Program-made: the position numbers and the translations under genes
From: Polaribacter dokdonensis
GTDB lineage: Bacteria; Bacteroidota; Bacteroidia; Flavobacteriales; Flavobacteriaceae
DNA: 64,000 nt
Direction of reading: 5' to 3'
Assembly (NCBI RefSeq): GCF_024362345.1
Contig: NZ_CP101505.1
Coordinates: 1,819,501 to 1,883,500, forward strand
Shown: positions 1 through 8,337 of the stretch, one piece after another
Position numbering within the stretch: position 1 is the stretch's first letter
How the letters are laid out: every line of letters starts with the position of its first letter
The notes under the pieces: generated by a model
What the model saw: the letters and a program-made list of their open reading frames with translations, nothing else
Databases searched by the model: none
Told to the model about the DNA's origin: nothing

Positions 1-302
1 GAAAAAACATTCATTATTTTCCTTCTTATGAAATTATGATGGATGAACTTAGAGATTATAGATTTTATGCAGAAGACATGATTCATCCTAATAAAACTGC
101 CATTCAATACATTTGGGAATGTTTCACAGAAGTTTGGTTTGCAGAGAATACAGCATCAACCTTAAAAGAAATAGACATTATTCAAAAAGGAATTGCTCAT
201 AAACCATTTAATACCAAAAGCGAAGAACATAAAAAGTTTCTGCATAATTTATACTTAAAAAAAGAACTAATCATTTCTAAATATCCTCATATAAGTTTTT
301 AA
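1..302 (+). CDS. GSCFA domain protein, C-terminal fragment
   Basis: The reading frame is open to the left edge (first full codon at position 3), so this is only the last 99 residues or so of a longer gene. The visible text, including YEIMMDELRDYRFYAEDMIH and then NKTAIQYIWECF, is what I know as the C-terminal end of the GSCFA family, SGNH-hydrolase-like proteins common in Bacteroidota. The conserved DMIHPN stretch would carry the hydrolase Asp-x-x-His pair. Substrate unknown. The annotated-looking ATG at 36 is internal, not the start. Stop TAA at 300-302. Family call from memory of the motif; moderately sure. Confidence 0.75.
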   Translation, partial: KNIHYFPSYEIMMDELRDYRFYAEDMIHPNKTAIQYIWECFTEVWFAENTASTLKEIDIIQKGIAHKPFNTKSEEHKKFLHNLYLKKELIISKYPHISF

Positions 303-370
303 AATAAGGCATTTGGCGTATTTTAATTTTAAGTGAGATTTAAGTTTTTTGCATTTCTAAATTCTTTGTG

Positions 371-1084
371 ATGTTTAAAAATATCTTTTGTCCTACTCCT
401 CAAAATGCATTTATTTGGCTGAGCTCTATTTACCTACTTTTTCTTTTGTATTTAGGCAAAGCAAATGCCATTACTATTCTTTTTGCCTATTTTTTAGAAA
501 CAATACTCATTGGTGTTTTTAACGTCTTAAAAATGGTATGGACTATTTATTGGGGTAAATCTACTAGCAAGCAATTTTCACTTGTACTATTCTTTTTAGT
601 ACACTATGGTTTTTTTGTTGCTATACAATCTATATTTGGCTTCGCTCTTTTTGGTTTTACCAAAAACCCAATCATCAATGAGCCTTTTAATTTAATAGAG
701 AATTACAGTACTATTCTACAATTAGAAGATATTCAATATGCATTACCTGCTATTATTTTTATGCACTTGGGTAAATTTATTTCAGATTTTATTGGTCAAA
801 AAAAGTATTTAAAATTTACAGCAAAAGAATTAATGTTTAAACCCTATTTAAGGATTTTCATTCAGCAATTTGTAGTAATAATTTCTTTCTTTTTTATTGT
901 TTTTGATGAAGGTGCAGGTATTATAGCAGCTATTTTGCTCATAAGTTTTAGACTAATCATTGATTTGTTTTTTGAAGCAATTAGAGAAAATAACTCGCTT
1001 ATAAATGACTTATCTGTAAAATTAGCCAATGAAAAATTATCTGCAGATGAAATTAAGAAACAACTCATTTCTTATACAGAATAA
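371..1084 (+). CDS. DUF6498-like integral membrane protein
   Basis: A protein of about 237 residues with several hydrophobic segments: one near residues 13-30, one near 35-55, one near 75-100, and more near 125-140 and 165-205. Charged residues cluster in the last 40 residues, which look cytoplasmic. It resembles the DUF6498 family of Bacteroidota membrane proteins, function unknown. ATG at 371 is chosen over the GTG immediately before it at 368. It follows the GSCFA gene by 68 bp on the same strand and could share its transcript. No catalytic motif is visible. Confidence 0.65.
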   Translation: MFKNIFCPTPQNAFIWLSSIYLLFLLYLGKANAITILFAYFLETILIGVFNVLKMVWTIYWGKSTSKQFSLVLFFLVHYGFFVAIQSIFGFALFGFTKNPIINEPFNLIENYSTILQLEDIQYALPAIIFMHLGKFISDFIGQKKYLKFTAKELMFKPYLRIFIQQFVVIISFFFIVFDEGAGIIAAILLISFRLIIDLFFEAIRENNSLINDLSVKLANEKLSADEIKKQLISYTE

Positions 1085-1088
1085 AAAT

Positions 1089-1106
1089 ATACGTCAAATG
1101 ACGTAT
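1089..1106. promoter_or_regulatory. Perfect 8-bp inverted repeat upstream of the 1161 gene
   Basis: Two 8-base arms, ATACGTCA at 1089-1096 and TGACGTAT at 1099-1106, flank a 2-base spacer. It lies just after the stop of the DUF6498 gene and 55 bp before the ATG at 1161. There is no clean T-tract after it, and the spacer is too short for a good hairpin loop, so a protein-binding operator is a better reading than a terminator. No regulator is identified. Confidence 0.4.
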
Positions 1107-1160
1107 TGTTTAAAGTACACTATCTCATGACTTTTGTAGCGTAACTTTAAAACACTAAAA

Positions 1161-2252
1161 ATGAAAAATCTATTACTTGTTGTATTTGCTATTTGCATCT
1201 CATTTGTAACAAAGGCACAAAATATTGGAGATTTAAAAATCTCATCAAAAAAATATGGTATGAGCACTATGAAAAAAGCACCAAAAAAAATATACATCAA
1301 TTCATTTAACGTAAATTTTGAAATGTATAAAGAAGCCATAGATTTTAAAGCTGGTGGAAATGGAGGTAGAATTGGAGGGAATACAAGCAATGCTACAGCC
1401 AAAGCTGCAGTAGGTTTAGCTGGTGTAGATGCCAATTTAATGTTGCAAAAAACAAATGAACTTTATAAAAATTTTATAGATAGAATTACTAAAGAAGGTT
1501 ATGAAATTATCACCTTAGAAACTGCAGAAAACACAGGCGTTTTCCAAGGTTGGCAAAAAGCGTCTGGACCTGCAATTGGTGAGAGTCTTTCTGGTATTAT
1601 AAATGTAATTCCTGAAGGTTACACATCATTCTATAAAAGAAAAACCAATAAAGGAGAAGTAAAAAAAGGATTTCTAGGTGGTATTGGTTTACAATCTAAA
1701 CTATCTAAAGCATTAAATGATGCTATAATTGCAGACGTAAATTTATATGTAATGTTTTCTGAAGAAGGCAGTGATTGGATGAAAGGTAAAGCTGCAAAGG
1801 TAAAAATCAAAACCAACTTAAGATTGATTAACAACCATGCCATATCTATTCCTCAAAAATTTAAAAAGAAGAAATCTACAATGGGTAAATTGTTTGGTTC
1901 TGTAAAAATAGCTGGTGCATCAGATACCTATCCTGCAAGTTCTAATATTACTTTTTCACAAGGTAAATCTGGTTTAGGAACAAAATCATCTTTTATTGGT
2001 TCTTTAAAAGATGATGTTGAAATTGAAGGAGTCATGAAAAAAGAAAAAATTGTAGCCTATCAAAAACAAGGTTCATTTGTACCAACTTCATTTTCTACAT
2101 TCTCAAACTATTTAGATGCCAAAGCAGATCGATTTTCTAAAACAACAAAATGGATAACTGTTGACGCAACAAAATTTGCAAACGGATTTTACAATGCCTG
2201 TAATACATTTTTAGACAAACAGCTAGATGCTCTGTTTTCTAAATTGAATTAA
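1161..2252 (+). CDS. Secreted or periplasmic protein of unknown function
   Basis: A 363-residue protein with a clear Sec signal peptide: MKNLL, a hydrophobic core, and a probable cleavage after KAQ near residue 20. The mature part is mixed alpha/beta, rich in lysine and glycine, with a small-residue stretch near 65-95 (GGNGGRIGGN followed by an Ala/Gly-rich run). I see no catalytic signature and do not recognise the family. It is followed one base later by a lipoprotein gene and then a small membrane protein, so the three probably form one transcript serving the envelope. The dyad at 1089-1106 sits upstream and may control it. Confidence 0.75.
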   Translation: MKNLLLVVFAICISFVTKAQNIGDLKISSKKYGMSTMKKAPKKIYINSFNVNFEMYKEAIDFKAGGNGGRIGGNTSNATAKAAVGLAGVDANLMLQKTNELYKNFIDRITKEGYEIITLETAENTGVFQGWQKASGPAIGESLSGIINVIPEGYTSFYKRKTNKGEVKKGFLGGIGLQSKLSKALNDAIIADVNLYVMFSEEGSDWMKGKAAKVKIKTNLRLINNHAISIPQKFKKKKSTMGKLFGSVKIAGASDTYPASSNITFSQGKSGLGTKSSFIGSLKDDVEIEGVMKKEKIVAYQKQGSFVPTSFSTFSNYLDAKADRFSKTTKWITVDATKFANGFYNACNTFLDKQLDALFSKLN

Positions 2253-2253
2253 T

Positions 2254-2652
2254 ATGAGACTTTTACAAAAAACACTTTATACAGTAGGTTTTCTTTTGAT
2301 TTTGGGATGCTCTGAGTATGGTGATAAATTACAATATCAAAAAACAGAAGTATACTACACAAACCTTATAGAAAAAGAGGAAGCAGAAAAGTTGGGCGAT
2401 TTTTTAGTGTCATCTAAATTTGCAGGTGAAAACGAAAAATCGGTTCAACTTTCTAAAAACGAAGAAAACAATCACTATGAATTTAGAATGGTAACTACTA
2501 AAAAAGCTGCAGAAAGTGAAACTTACGAAGCGATTTTTAAAATCTATGCAAAACAATTATCTGATTCCGTTTTTAATTCAAGTCCAGTAGATTTTCATGT
2601 TTGTGATAATACCTTTAAAACACTTAAAATAATTCCATTTAATTTATTGTAA
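2254..2652 (+). CDS. Small lipoprotein of unknown function
   Basis: A 132-residue protein with a lipoprotein signal peptide: a hydrophobic stretch from about residue 9, then LILGC with the acylated cysteine at residue 19. The mature part is short, charged and contains one further cysteine near the C-terminus (FHVCDN). It starts one base after the stop of the preceding secreted protein, so translation is likely coupled. No family recognised. It probably sits in the inner or outer membrane as a partner of the 1161 product. Confidence 0.7.
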   Translation: MRLLQKTLYTVGFLLILGCSEYGDKLQYQKTEVYYTNLIEKEEAEKLGDFLVSSKFAGENEKSVQLSKNEENNHYEFRMVTTKKAAESETYEAIFKIYAKQLSDSVFNSSPVDFHVCDNTFKTLKIIPFNLL

Positions 2653-2683
2653 CCATTATTAGTCTAAAAAAAAGAATAAAAAA

Positions 2684-2962
2684 ATGCATATTATTCCCCC
2701 AACTTTAATAAGTTTTATAATTATTCTAGGGCTCTTATTGGTTGCTTTTTCTTATAGAACGTATAAAAAATTAGAACAAGAACAACAACACAGACTCCAA
2801 ATTTTAGTTGACATTCTTCATAAGGAGAAAAAAATAGAAAAGATTCTAAAAAAGCAATCGAATACTGTTGAAGATTTGGAAAAATCAATAAATTCAAAAT
2901 TAAACACAATTAGAGTTTATTTAATAAATATTCAATTTTCGTTATCTGAAATCTTACATTAA
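2684..2962 (+). CDS. Small single-pass membrane protein with coiled coil
   Basis: A 92-residue protein. Residues 5-23 are a hydrophobic membrane segment (PTLISFIIILGLLLVAF). The remainder is a Lys/Glu/Gln-rich helix with heptad-like spacing from about residue 30 to 78, suggesting a coiled coil. It has no catalytic motif. Position between an envelope gene pair and a sensor kinase suggests, as inference only, an accessory or signalling role. ATG at 2684 is 31 bp after the lipoprotein stop. Moderately sure it is real because codon use matches its neighbours. Confidence 0.6.
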   Translation: MHIIPPTLISFIIILGLLLVAFSYRTYKKLEQEQQHRLQILVDILHKEKKIEKILKKQSNTVEDLEKSINSKLNTIRVYLINIQFSLSEILH

Positions 2963-3002
2963 ATTGTTTTTTTTAACTTGGTTACCTGATATACTTCTAC
3001 TT

Positions 3003-5114
3003 ATGAAAAAAACCTTGCTAATATTTGTGTTTGTTTTTATGGCTAACATAACCAATTTCTTTGCTCAAAAAAGTACTATAGACAGCCTAAAAATTTCTTT
3101 ATTGCAAGAACAAACGCAAAAGCAAAAAGCAGCTACCTATTTACTTTTAATTGATAATTATTTTAGTACCAATAAAGATTCTGCTGAATATTATATTGAA
3201 GAAACACTTCAATTCACAAAGCAAGAATCATCTTTACAAGTAAGCTATGTTAGTGCTCTTTTAAAATATGCTCAACTATTTATTGTAAAGGGTGATTACA
3301 AGCAGTCTGAAAATTATTACAACAAAGTTTGGGCAATTTTAAAAGACAATTATGATTACGAATTGTATTCAAAATATTATGGAGATTTTGGAGTGCTTCA
3401 CTTTTATAAGGGCGATTTTAAAGGTGCATTAACCAATTTTTCTAAGGCACTAGAACTAGCTGAAAAAGAAAATATTGAAGAAGATCAACTTCGATTTTTA
3501 AATAATAAAGCGTTAGCTATGTCTTATTTAGGCGAGGCTGAAGCCTCTTTAGATGTTCATAAAAAAGCCATTTTTTTGGCGGAAAAATTAAATGATTCTA
3601 CTGCTCTTGGAAAATCTTTCAATAACATTGGTTTGATCTATGAAGACATGAAAGAACATGAAAAAGCGCTAGAGTTTTATTTAAATGCCTTAGAAATAAA
3701 AAAGAATGGTACAAGCCAAATTGATGTTGCCAACAGTTTGTTTAATGTTGCTGGCATGTATAAAGAAATTGGTGAAAAAGAAAAAGACACCTCCTTATAT
3801 TCTAAAGCAGAAAATTATTATCAAAAGTCTTTAGACATTGCAAATCAAATAAATTATGGAAAAATAATTCTTTACAATAAAACAGGTATTGCTCAATTAG
3901 CAACTGCCAGAAATCAGCCAAGAAAAGCAATTGCAATCTATGAAACTGTAATTCCTTTAGCTCAAAAAGCAAATGATAATCAAACCTTAAGAATAACCTA
4001 TCTAAATTTAGGTGTCAATTATTTAAAATTAGACATACTTAGTTCTGCTGAAACCTATTTAATTAAAGCCAAACCATTAATCGAAACTGCAAATAACCCA
4101 TCAGACAAAGCCAGTTTATATGAAAATTTATCAAAATTATATGCAGATAAAAATCAATTTAAAATAGCGTATAAATATTTCGAACAGCAATACAAATTAG
4201 AACAAGAATTATCTAAAAACTCATTACAAGATAAAATATCTGACTTTGAAATAAAATATGAAACTGAGAAAAAAGAAAAGGAAATTGCTGAACAAAAAAA
4301 GGAATTACTTGCACAAGAACTAGCCATTAAGAATAGAAATTTATACGCGCTACTTTTAGCTTCTGCCTTGCTTATTTTAGCTATAATTTTCTTTGCTATT
4401 TACAAGAGAAATCAACTTAGAAGAAAACAATTGCAAAAAGAAATTGAACTTAAGGATGCAATTTCTACTATAAAAACTCAAAACAGATTGCAAGAACAAC
4501 GTTTGCGCATTTCTAGAGATTTGCATGATAATATTGGCTCTCAACTTACATTTATCATATCAACTATAGACAATTTAAAGTATGTATCTAAAGATGCAAA
4601 CGAAAAGCTAAAACAAAAACTAACAAGCATCAGCTCTTTTACAGGTGATACTATTCATCAACTAAGAGACACAATTTGGGCAATGAATAAAAGTACAATA
4701 TCTGTAGAAGATTTACATTCACGCATTTTATCATTTATAGAAAAAGCAAAAGCATCTGTACCAACTATTAATTTTAATATTTCTTATGATATTGATGCAA
4801 ATAAAAGTTTTCCTTCAATTGTAGGTATGAATGTTTTTAGAGTGATACAAGAGGCCATTAATAATGCTTTAAAATATGCTGAGGCCTCAACAATTGATGT
4901 TCAACTTACCAAAAAAGAAAATTATTTTGTGATTACAATTTTAGATAATGGTATAGGTTTTAACCTTAAATCTGTTACACTTGGCAATGGTTTAAGTAAT
5001 ATGGAAAAAAGAATGGGTGAAATTGATGGTACAATTATTATTAATTCTGAACTTGAAAAAGGTACAGAAATCACTTTAAAGATTCCATTAGAAAGCACTT
5101 TAGACAGTGTTTAA
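3003..5114 (+). CDS. TPR-containing sensor histidine kinase, NarL/DesK class
   Basis: I start the protein at ATG 3003 (703 residues), which gives a clean signal peptide ending near FFAQ; an upstream TTG at 2964 would spoil it. Residues about 25-400 are tetratricopeptide repeats (for example GDYKQSENYYNKV and HEKALEFYLNALEIKK), exported to the periplasm. A coiled coil and one membrane helix at about 447-469 follow. The cytoplasmic part has the HisKA_3 dimerisation box RDLHDNIG with phospho-acceptor His508, and a HATPase domain with N box at about 620, DNGIGF at 648-653 and a later GNGLSNM box. The response regulator lies 19 bp downstream. The signal sensed is unknown. Confidence 0.92.
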   Translation: MKKTLLIFVFVFMANITNFFAQKSTIDSLKISLLQEQTQKQKAATYLLLIDNYFSTNKDSAEYYIEETLQFTKQESSLQVSYVSALLKYAQLFIVKGDYKQSENYYNKVWAILKDNYDYELYSKYYGDFGVLHFYKGDFKGALTNFSKALELAEKENIEEDQLRFLNNKALAMSYLGEAEASLDVHKKAIFLAEKLNDSTALGKSFNNIGLIYEDMKEHEKALEFYLNALEIKKNGTSQIDVANSLFNVAGMYKEIGEKEKDTSLYSKAENYYQKSLDIANQINYGKIILYNKTGIAQLATARNQPRKAIAIYETVIPLAQKANDNQTLRITYLNLGVNYLKLDILSSAETYLIKAKPLIETANNPSDKASLYENLSKLYADKNQFKIAYKYFEQQYKLEQELSKNSLQDKISDFEIKYETEKKEKEIAEQKKELLAQELAIKNRNLYALLLASALLILAIIFFAIYKRNQLRRKQLQKEIELKDAISTIKTQNRLQEQRLRISRDLHDNIGSQLTFIISTIDNLKYVSKDANEKLKQKLTSISSFTGDTIHQLRDTIWAMNKSTISVEDLHSRILSFIEKAKASVPTINFNISYDIDANKSFPSIVGMNVFRVIQEAINNALKYAEASTIDVQLTKKENYFVITILDNGIGFNLKSVTLGNGLSNMEKRMGEIDGTIIINSELEKGTEITLKIPLESTLDSV

Positions 5115-5133
5115 TTTATAAAACAAAACTATT

Positions 5134-5787
5134 ATGAGTTTGAAAATTTGCATTGCAGAAGATAATTACTTTTTAACAAAAGCTATTAAAGAAAAACTGT
5201 CTTTTTTTGATGATATTTCTATAAAATATAATGCTAATAATGGTGCTGAGTTAATTGGAAAATTAGAAGAAAACCACAACATAGATGTTGTTTTAATGGA
5301 CATACAAATGCCAGAAATGGATGGTATTAAAGCAACAGAAATCGTTAAAAATAAATACCCTCAAATAAAAGTAATTATGTTAACTGTAGTAGATGATGAT
5401 GAGTATATTTTTAACGCAATTAAAGCAGGTGCAAATGGCTATTTATTAAAAGAAATAGATGCAGAAAATCTGTATAAAAGTATTATTGAAGTTACTAAAG
5501 GTGGTGCACCAATGACACCAAGTATTGCTTTAAAAACTTTAAATTTATTGAGAAACCCTACAATTGCTAACACCCAAAAAGAAGAAACAGAAACTATTAA
5601 ATTAACCAAAAGAGAAACTGAAATTTTAATACAATTAAGTAAAGGATTAAATTACAATAGTATTTCAGATAATTTAATAATATCACCTTCTACAGTTCGT
5701 AAACACATAGAAAATATCTATAAAAAATTACAAGTTCACAGTAAAATGGAAGCTGTAATGAAAGCGCAAAAAAGAAATTTAATCTAG
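5134..5787 (+). CDS. LuxR/NarL-type response regulator
   Basis: A 217-residue two-domain regulator. The receiver domain (1-125) has the acidic pair at residues 9-10, phospho-acceptor Asp56 in LMDIQMPEMDG, and a conserved Lys in LLKEID. The C-terminal LuxR helix-turn-helix (about 152-217) contains LTKRETEILIQLSKG and STVRKHIENIYKKL. It is the natural partner of the histidine kinase just upstream. Targets are unknown; the envelope genes at 1161-2962 are candidates by proximity. Its TAG stop shares the palindrome CTAG with the stop of the convergent rhodanese gene. Confidence 0.93.
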   Translation: MSLKICIAEDNYFLTKAIKEKLSFFDDISIKYNANNGAELIGKLEENHNIDVVLMDIQMPEMDGIKATEIVKNKYPQIKVIMLTVVDDDEYIFNAIKAGANGYLLKEIDAENLYKSIIEVTKGGAPMTPSIALKTLNLLRNPTIANTQKEETETIKLTKRETEILIQLSKGLNYNSISDNLIISPSTVRKHIENIYKKLQVHSKMEAVMKAQKRNLI

Positions 5788-6098
5788 TCTTCTAAATGTT
5801 GAGCCACATTTTGCCAAGGACCACCATTAATAACATCTAAACCATTTTGCTTTAAAAACTGTGTTGCTTGTCCACTTCTACCTCCACTTCTACACACAGT
5901 AATAATTGGTTTTTCCCAAGCTTTTATTTGATCTATTTCTGTTGGAATTAAATTTAATACAATATGTTTTGCAGATGGTATATGGCCTTCATCCCATTCC
6001 ATTTGTGTTCTAACATCTAAAATAATTGCATCTTTTCCTAAATAATCTTTAATTTCATCACTCATATTTTTCCTTTTAAAAATGTCAAATAAACCCAC
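5784..6098 (-). CDS. Single-domain rhodanese-like sulfurtransferase
   Basis: A 104-residue rhodanese domain. Visible features are ILDVRTQMEWDEGHI, typical of the family, and the active-site loop CRSGGRS with catalytic Cys69. The first ten residues (MGLFDIFKRK) are a short amphipathic lead, not a signal peptide. Such proteins carry persulfide sulfur; the acceptor is not evident here. It is 10 bp downstream of the aromatic amino acid hydroxylase on the same strand and likely co-transcribed with it, although a functional link is not obvious. Confidence 0.88.
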   Translation of the reverse strand: MGLFDIFKRKNMSDEIKDYLGKDAIILDVRTQMEWDEGHIPSAKHIVLNLIPTEIDQIKAWEKPIITVCRSGGRSGQATQFLKQNGLDVINGGPWQNVAQHLED

Positions 6099-6108
6099 GT
6101 TATTTTGT

Positions 6109-7854
6109 TTAAAGTTGATGCAAATTTAAACCATTTTCAATAAGGCTAGTGTAACTTTTGTTACTTTTTAAAGTTTGTAGTGCTTCTAAAATGGCATTTT
6201 TAATATCATAATTGTTATCTAAAGCCAATTCATAAAGTTCTAGTTGTAACAACCAATCCTTAGGAAAATCACTTTTTAATTGATGATAAATTGTGGCAAT
6301 TTTTTCTTCGGTAACCGTTTTTTCTTCACGCATTTTTCTTACTAATGCATAAAGTTTATATAACTGTTTTTCTGCATCAGAATAAATAATTTTATGGGTT
6401 TTAGTCTCAGATACTTTTCCTAAACCATCAAAAGAATCTACATCTGCAGGTCCTGCATAAGCAGAAATTATAGAAGAACCAACAGCCATATCATATAAAC
6501 CCCAATCTGGTTGAAATAAGATTTCATCTTTATAAGTAACTGTGCATTCATCAAAAGTGATGATAAGTATTTTACCTCTTAAATCTCTAGTTCCTGTAAT
6601 AGCTCTACCTTTTAAAACAATACCACTCTCGAATTCTAAAGTCATAAATTCACCTTCATAAATTCCATAAGCTTTTAAATCTCTAGGGCTCATATCTTCA
6701 ATAGGTAAATTAATGCCTTTTAACTTTCCAATTGGACTTCCAAATCCATTTTGATGCACAGCAGTTCCATGCCCAATTAATTCTTTGTCTCTATTAGCTA
6801 AAGCTGTTGCTCCTTTTGTTTGAAAGTAAGCAACCTTGTTATTTTTAAACTGAATTACTTTATCAAAAACTCCAGAAATTTGAATTCCTGTGGTTAATTC
6901 AATAGTTCCTAAGTTTTGCGAATCTATAAGTTTTTGAACTCCATTTAAGCCACCTTTTCTAAGCGCCATTGTATTTGCAAATTCGTCTAAAACTAAACTT
7001 AAATATGCAAAATCTGGAGTAACAAATAATTGTGGTTGTGGTTTTGTAATATCAAAATTCTTGGTTGCTGCTTCTATAGAATATTTTACTTTTTCTACTT
7101 TGTCTTGCATGCACCAAGCACTTTCACCTATAGACGATAAAAGCCCTGCTCCATAAATTTTTGGGTTTTCTAATGTCCCAATTAAACCATACTCCACTGT
7201 CCACCAATGTAAATTACGAATCATAGCCATTTCAGACAATTCACCCATATTATCTTGTAACCATTCCACTTTTTCTTCTGCTTCTTCAATTTGTTTCTGG
7301 TTCGAATTTGGGTTTTCTTTTAAGATAGATAAAAGTCTGATTGCCTCATACATTTCATAGTCTTTGGCAGAAGAAATGGCTTTGCTACCAATTTCTCCAA
7401 AACGTCTTAAATACTCTGAATATTCAGGATTAGCGATAATAGGTGCATGACCTGCAGCCTCATGAATTATATCTGGTGCAGGTGTATATTCAATATGATT
7501 TATGGTTCTCATATCTGAAGCAATCACCAAAACATTGTAGGCTTGAAACTCCATAAATGCATTTGGTGGTATAAAACCATCTACAGAAACAGCTGCCCAG
7601 CCAATTTCTTTTAAGATTCTATTCATACCTTCCATTCTTGGAATGTTTTCTGTAGAAATACCCGTTTTTTCTAAACCAGGAATGTAAGATTTATGTGCAA
7701 CTTTACTTAAATAATCTACATTCATACGCATCACATATCTCCAAACTGCTTGGTTTTGTGGTGTGTATTCTTCATAAGGTTGCTGTACAACAAATTTGTG
7801 TAAATGTTTAGGTAACTTTTTAGTTACATTGTTCATTTCAAAGTGTGAATCCAT
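6109..7854 (-). CDS. Aromatic amino acid hydroxylase (probable phenylalanine 4-monooxygenase) with long C-terminal extension
   Basis: The N-terminal half is the pterin-dependent hydroxylase fold. Iron ligands are visible as His131 and His136 in the HEAAGH motif and Glu221 in HWWTVEYGL. It would oxidise phenylalanine to tyrosine with tetrahydrobiopterin and oxygen in the cytoplasm. At 581 residues it is about twice the length of proteobacterial phenylalanine hydroxylases; residues roughly 320-581 form an extra region that I cannot assign, though long forms are usual in Flavobacteriia. Tryptophan or tyrosine as substrate cannot be excluded. A dyad overlaps the probable promoter at 7879-7901. 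Confidence 0.88.
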   Translation of the reverse strand: MDSHFEMNNVTKKLPKHLHKFVVQQPYEEYTPQNQAVWRYVMRMNVDYLSKVAHKSYIPGLEKTGISTENIPRMEGMNRILKEIGWAAVSVDGFIPPNAFMEFQAYNVLVIASDMRTINHIEYTPAPDIIHEAAGHAPIIANPEYSEYLRRFGEIGSKAISSAKDYEMYEAIRLLSILKENPNSNQKQIEEAEEKVEWLQDNMGELSEMAMIRNLHWWTVEYGLIGTLENPKIYGAGLLSSIGESAWCMQDKVEKVKYSIEAATKNFDITKPQPQLFVTPDFAYLSLVLDEFANTMALRKGGLNGVQKLIDSQNLGTIELTTGIQISGVFDKVIQFKNNKVAYFQTKGATALANRDKELIGHGTAVHQNGFGSPIGKLKGINLPIEDMSPRDLKAYGIYEGEFMTLEFESGIVLKGRAITGTRDLRGKILIITFDECTVTYKDEILFQPDWGLYDMAVGSSIISAYAGPADVDSFDGLGKVSETKTHKIIYSDAEKQLYKLYALVRKMREEKTVTEEKIATIYHQLKSDFPKDWLLQLELYELALDNNYDIKNAILEALQTLKSNKSYTSLIENGLNLHQL

Positions 7855-7878
7855 TACAAAAATCTCTTATAATTTACC

Positions 7879-7901
7879 TTGTAAAATTACGATTTTTACA
7901 A
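7879..7901. promoter_or_regulatory. Inverted repeat over the hydroxylase promoter
   Basis: Arms TTGTAAAA (7879-7886) and TTTTACAA (7894-7901) flank a 7-base spacer. On the minus strand the sequence TAATTTTA, one base off the TAnnTTTG core, overlaps the centre and right arm, upstream of the ATG at 7854. A repressor or activator bound here would cover the promoter. This is a symmetry observation; the binding protein is unknown. Confidence 0.4.
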
Positions 7902-8024
7902 TGAATGATGAATTTATTTGATGTTAAAAATTAATATGAAAAAGATTATTCTGTTTAATTACGATATCAATAATTGTAACAAAACCATTAAAATCCCTAC
8001 TTATCTATATAAAGAGATATAATT

Positions 8025-8291
8025 ATGGGTTTTGGAGGTTCTGCAGCAGCAATGATTACTAGTTTAAAAAACAACAAGAGAAATCGTGTGTCTACTTTTG
8101 AAAAACTAAAAAATCACAAAAAAGGGAATTCCATTAAAGTTTCTTTCCGTAAAAAAGCCAGTAAAAACCAGCTTAAAAAAATTAGAGAAAAACTTCAAGC
8201 AGAAAACAAACAAAAACGAAGACGAAATATCATATTTCTTACAGTTGGAATCTTAATTATTATTTACGCTATCGGTTTCGTAAAATTTTAA
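8025..8291 (+). CDS. Small basic membrane protein
   Basis: An 88-residue protein with a glycine-rich start (MGFGGSAAAM), a very lysine- and arginine-rich middle, and one C-terminal hydrophobic helix at about residues 69-86 (IIFLTVGILIIIYAIGF). This is the pattern of a tail-anchored protein with a basic cytoplasmic domain. I recall similar small proteins in flavobacteria but no function. It precedes the phosphoglycerate mutase gene by 46 bp on the same strand. Confidence 0.65.
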   Translation: MGFGGSAAAMITSLKNNKRNRVSTFEKLKNHKKGNSIKVSFRKKASKNQLKKIREKLQAENKQKRRRNIIFLTVGILIIIYAIGFVKF

Positions 8292-8337
8292 AATACTCTC
8301 TAAAATCTTTCTTATTTTTACGTTATAAATCAACAAC

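Noticed and set aside
862-1435. Minus-strand open frames opposite the DUF6498 and secreted-protein genes
   Set aside because: They are shadows of AT-rich coding sequence; no homology-like features and no promoter.
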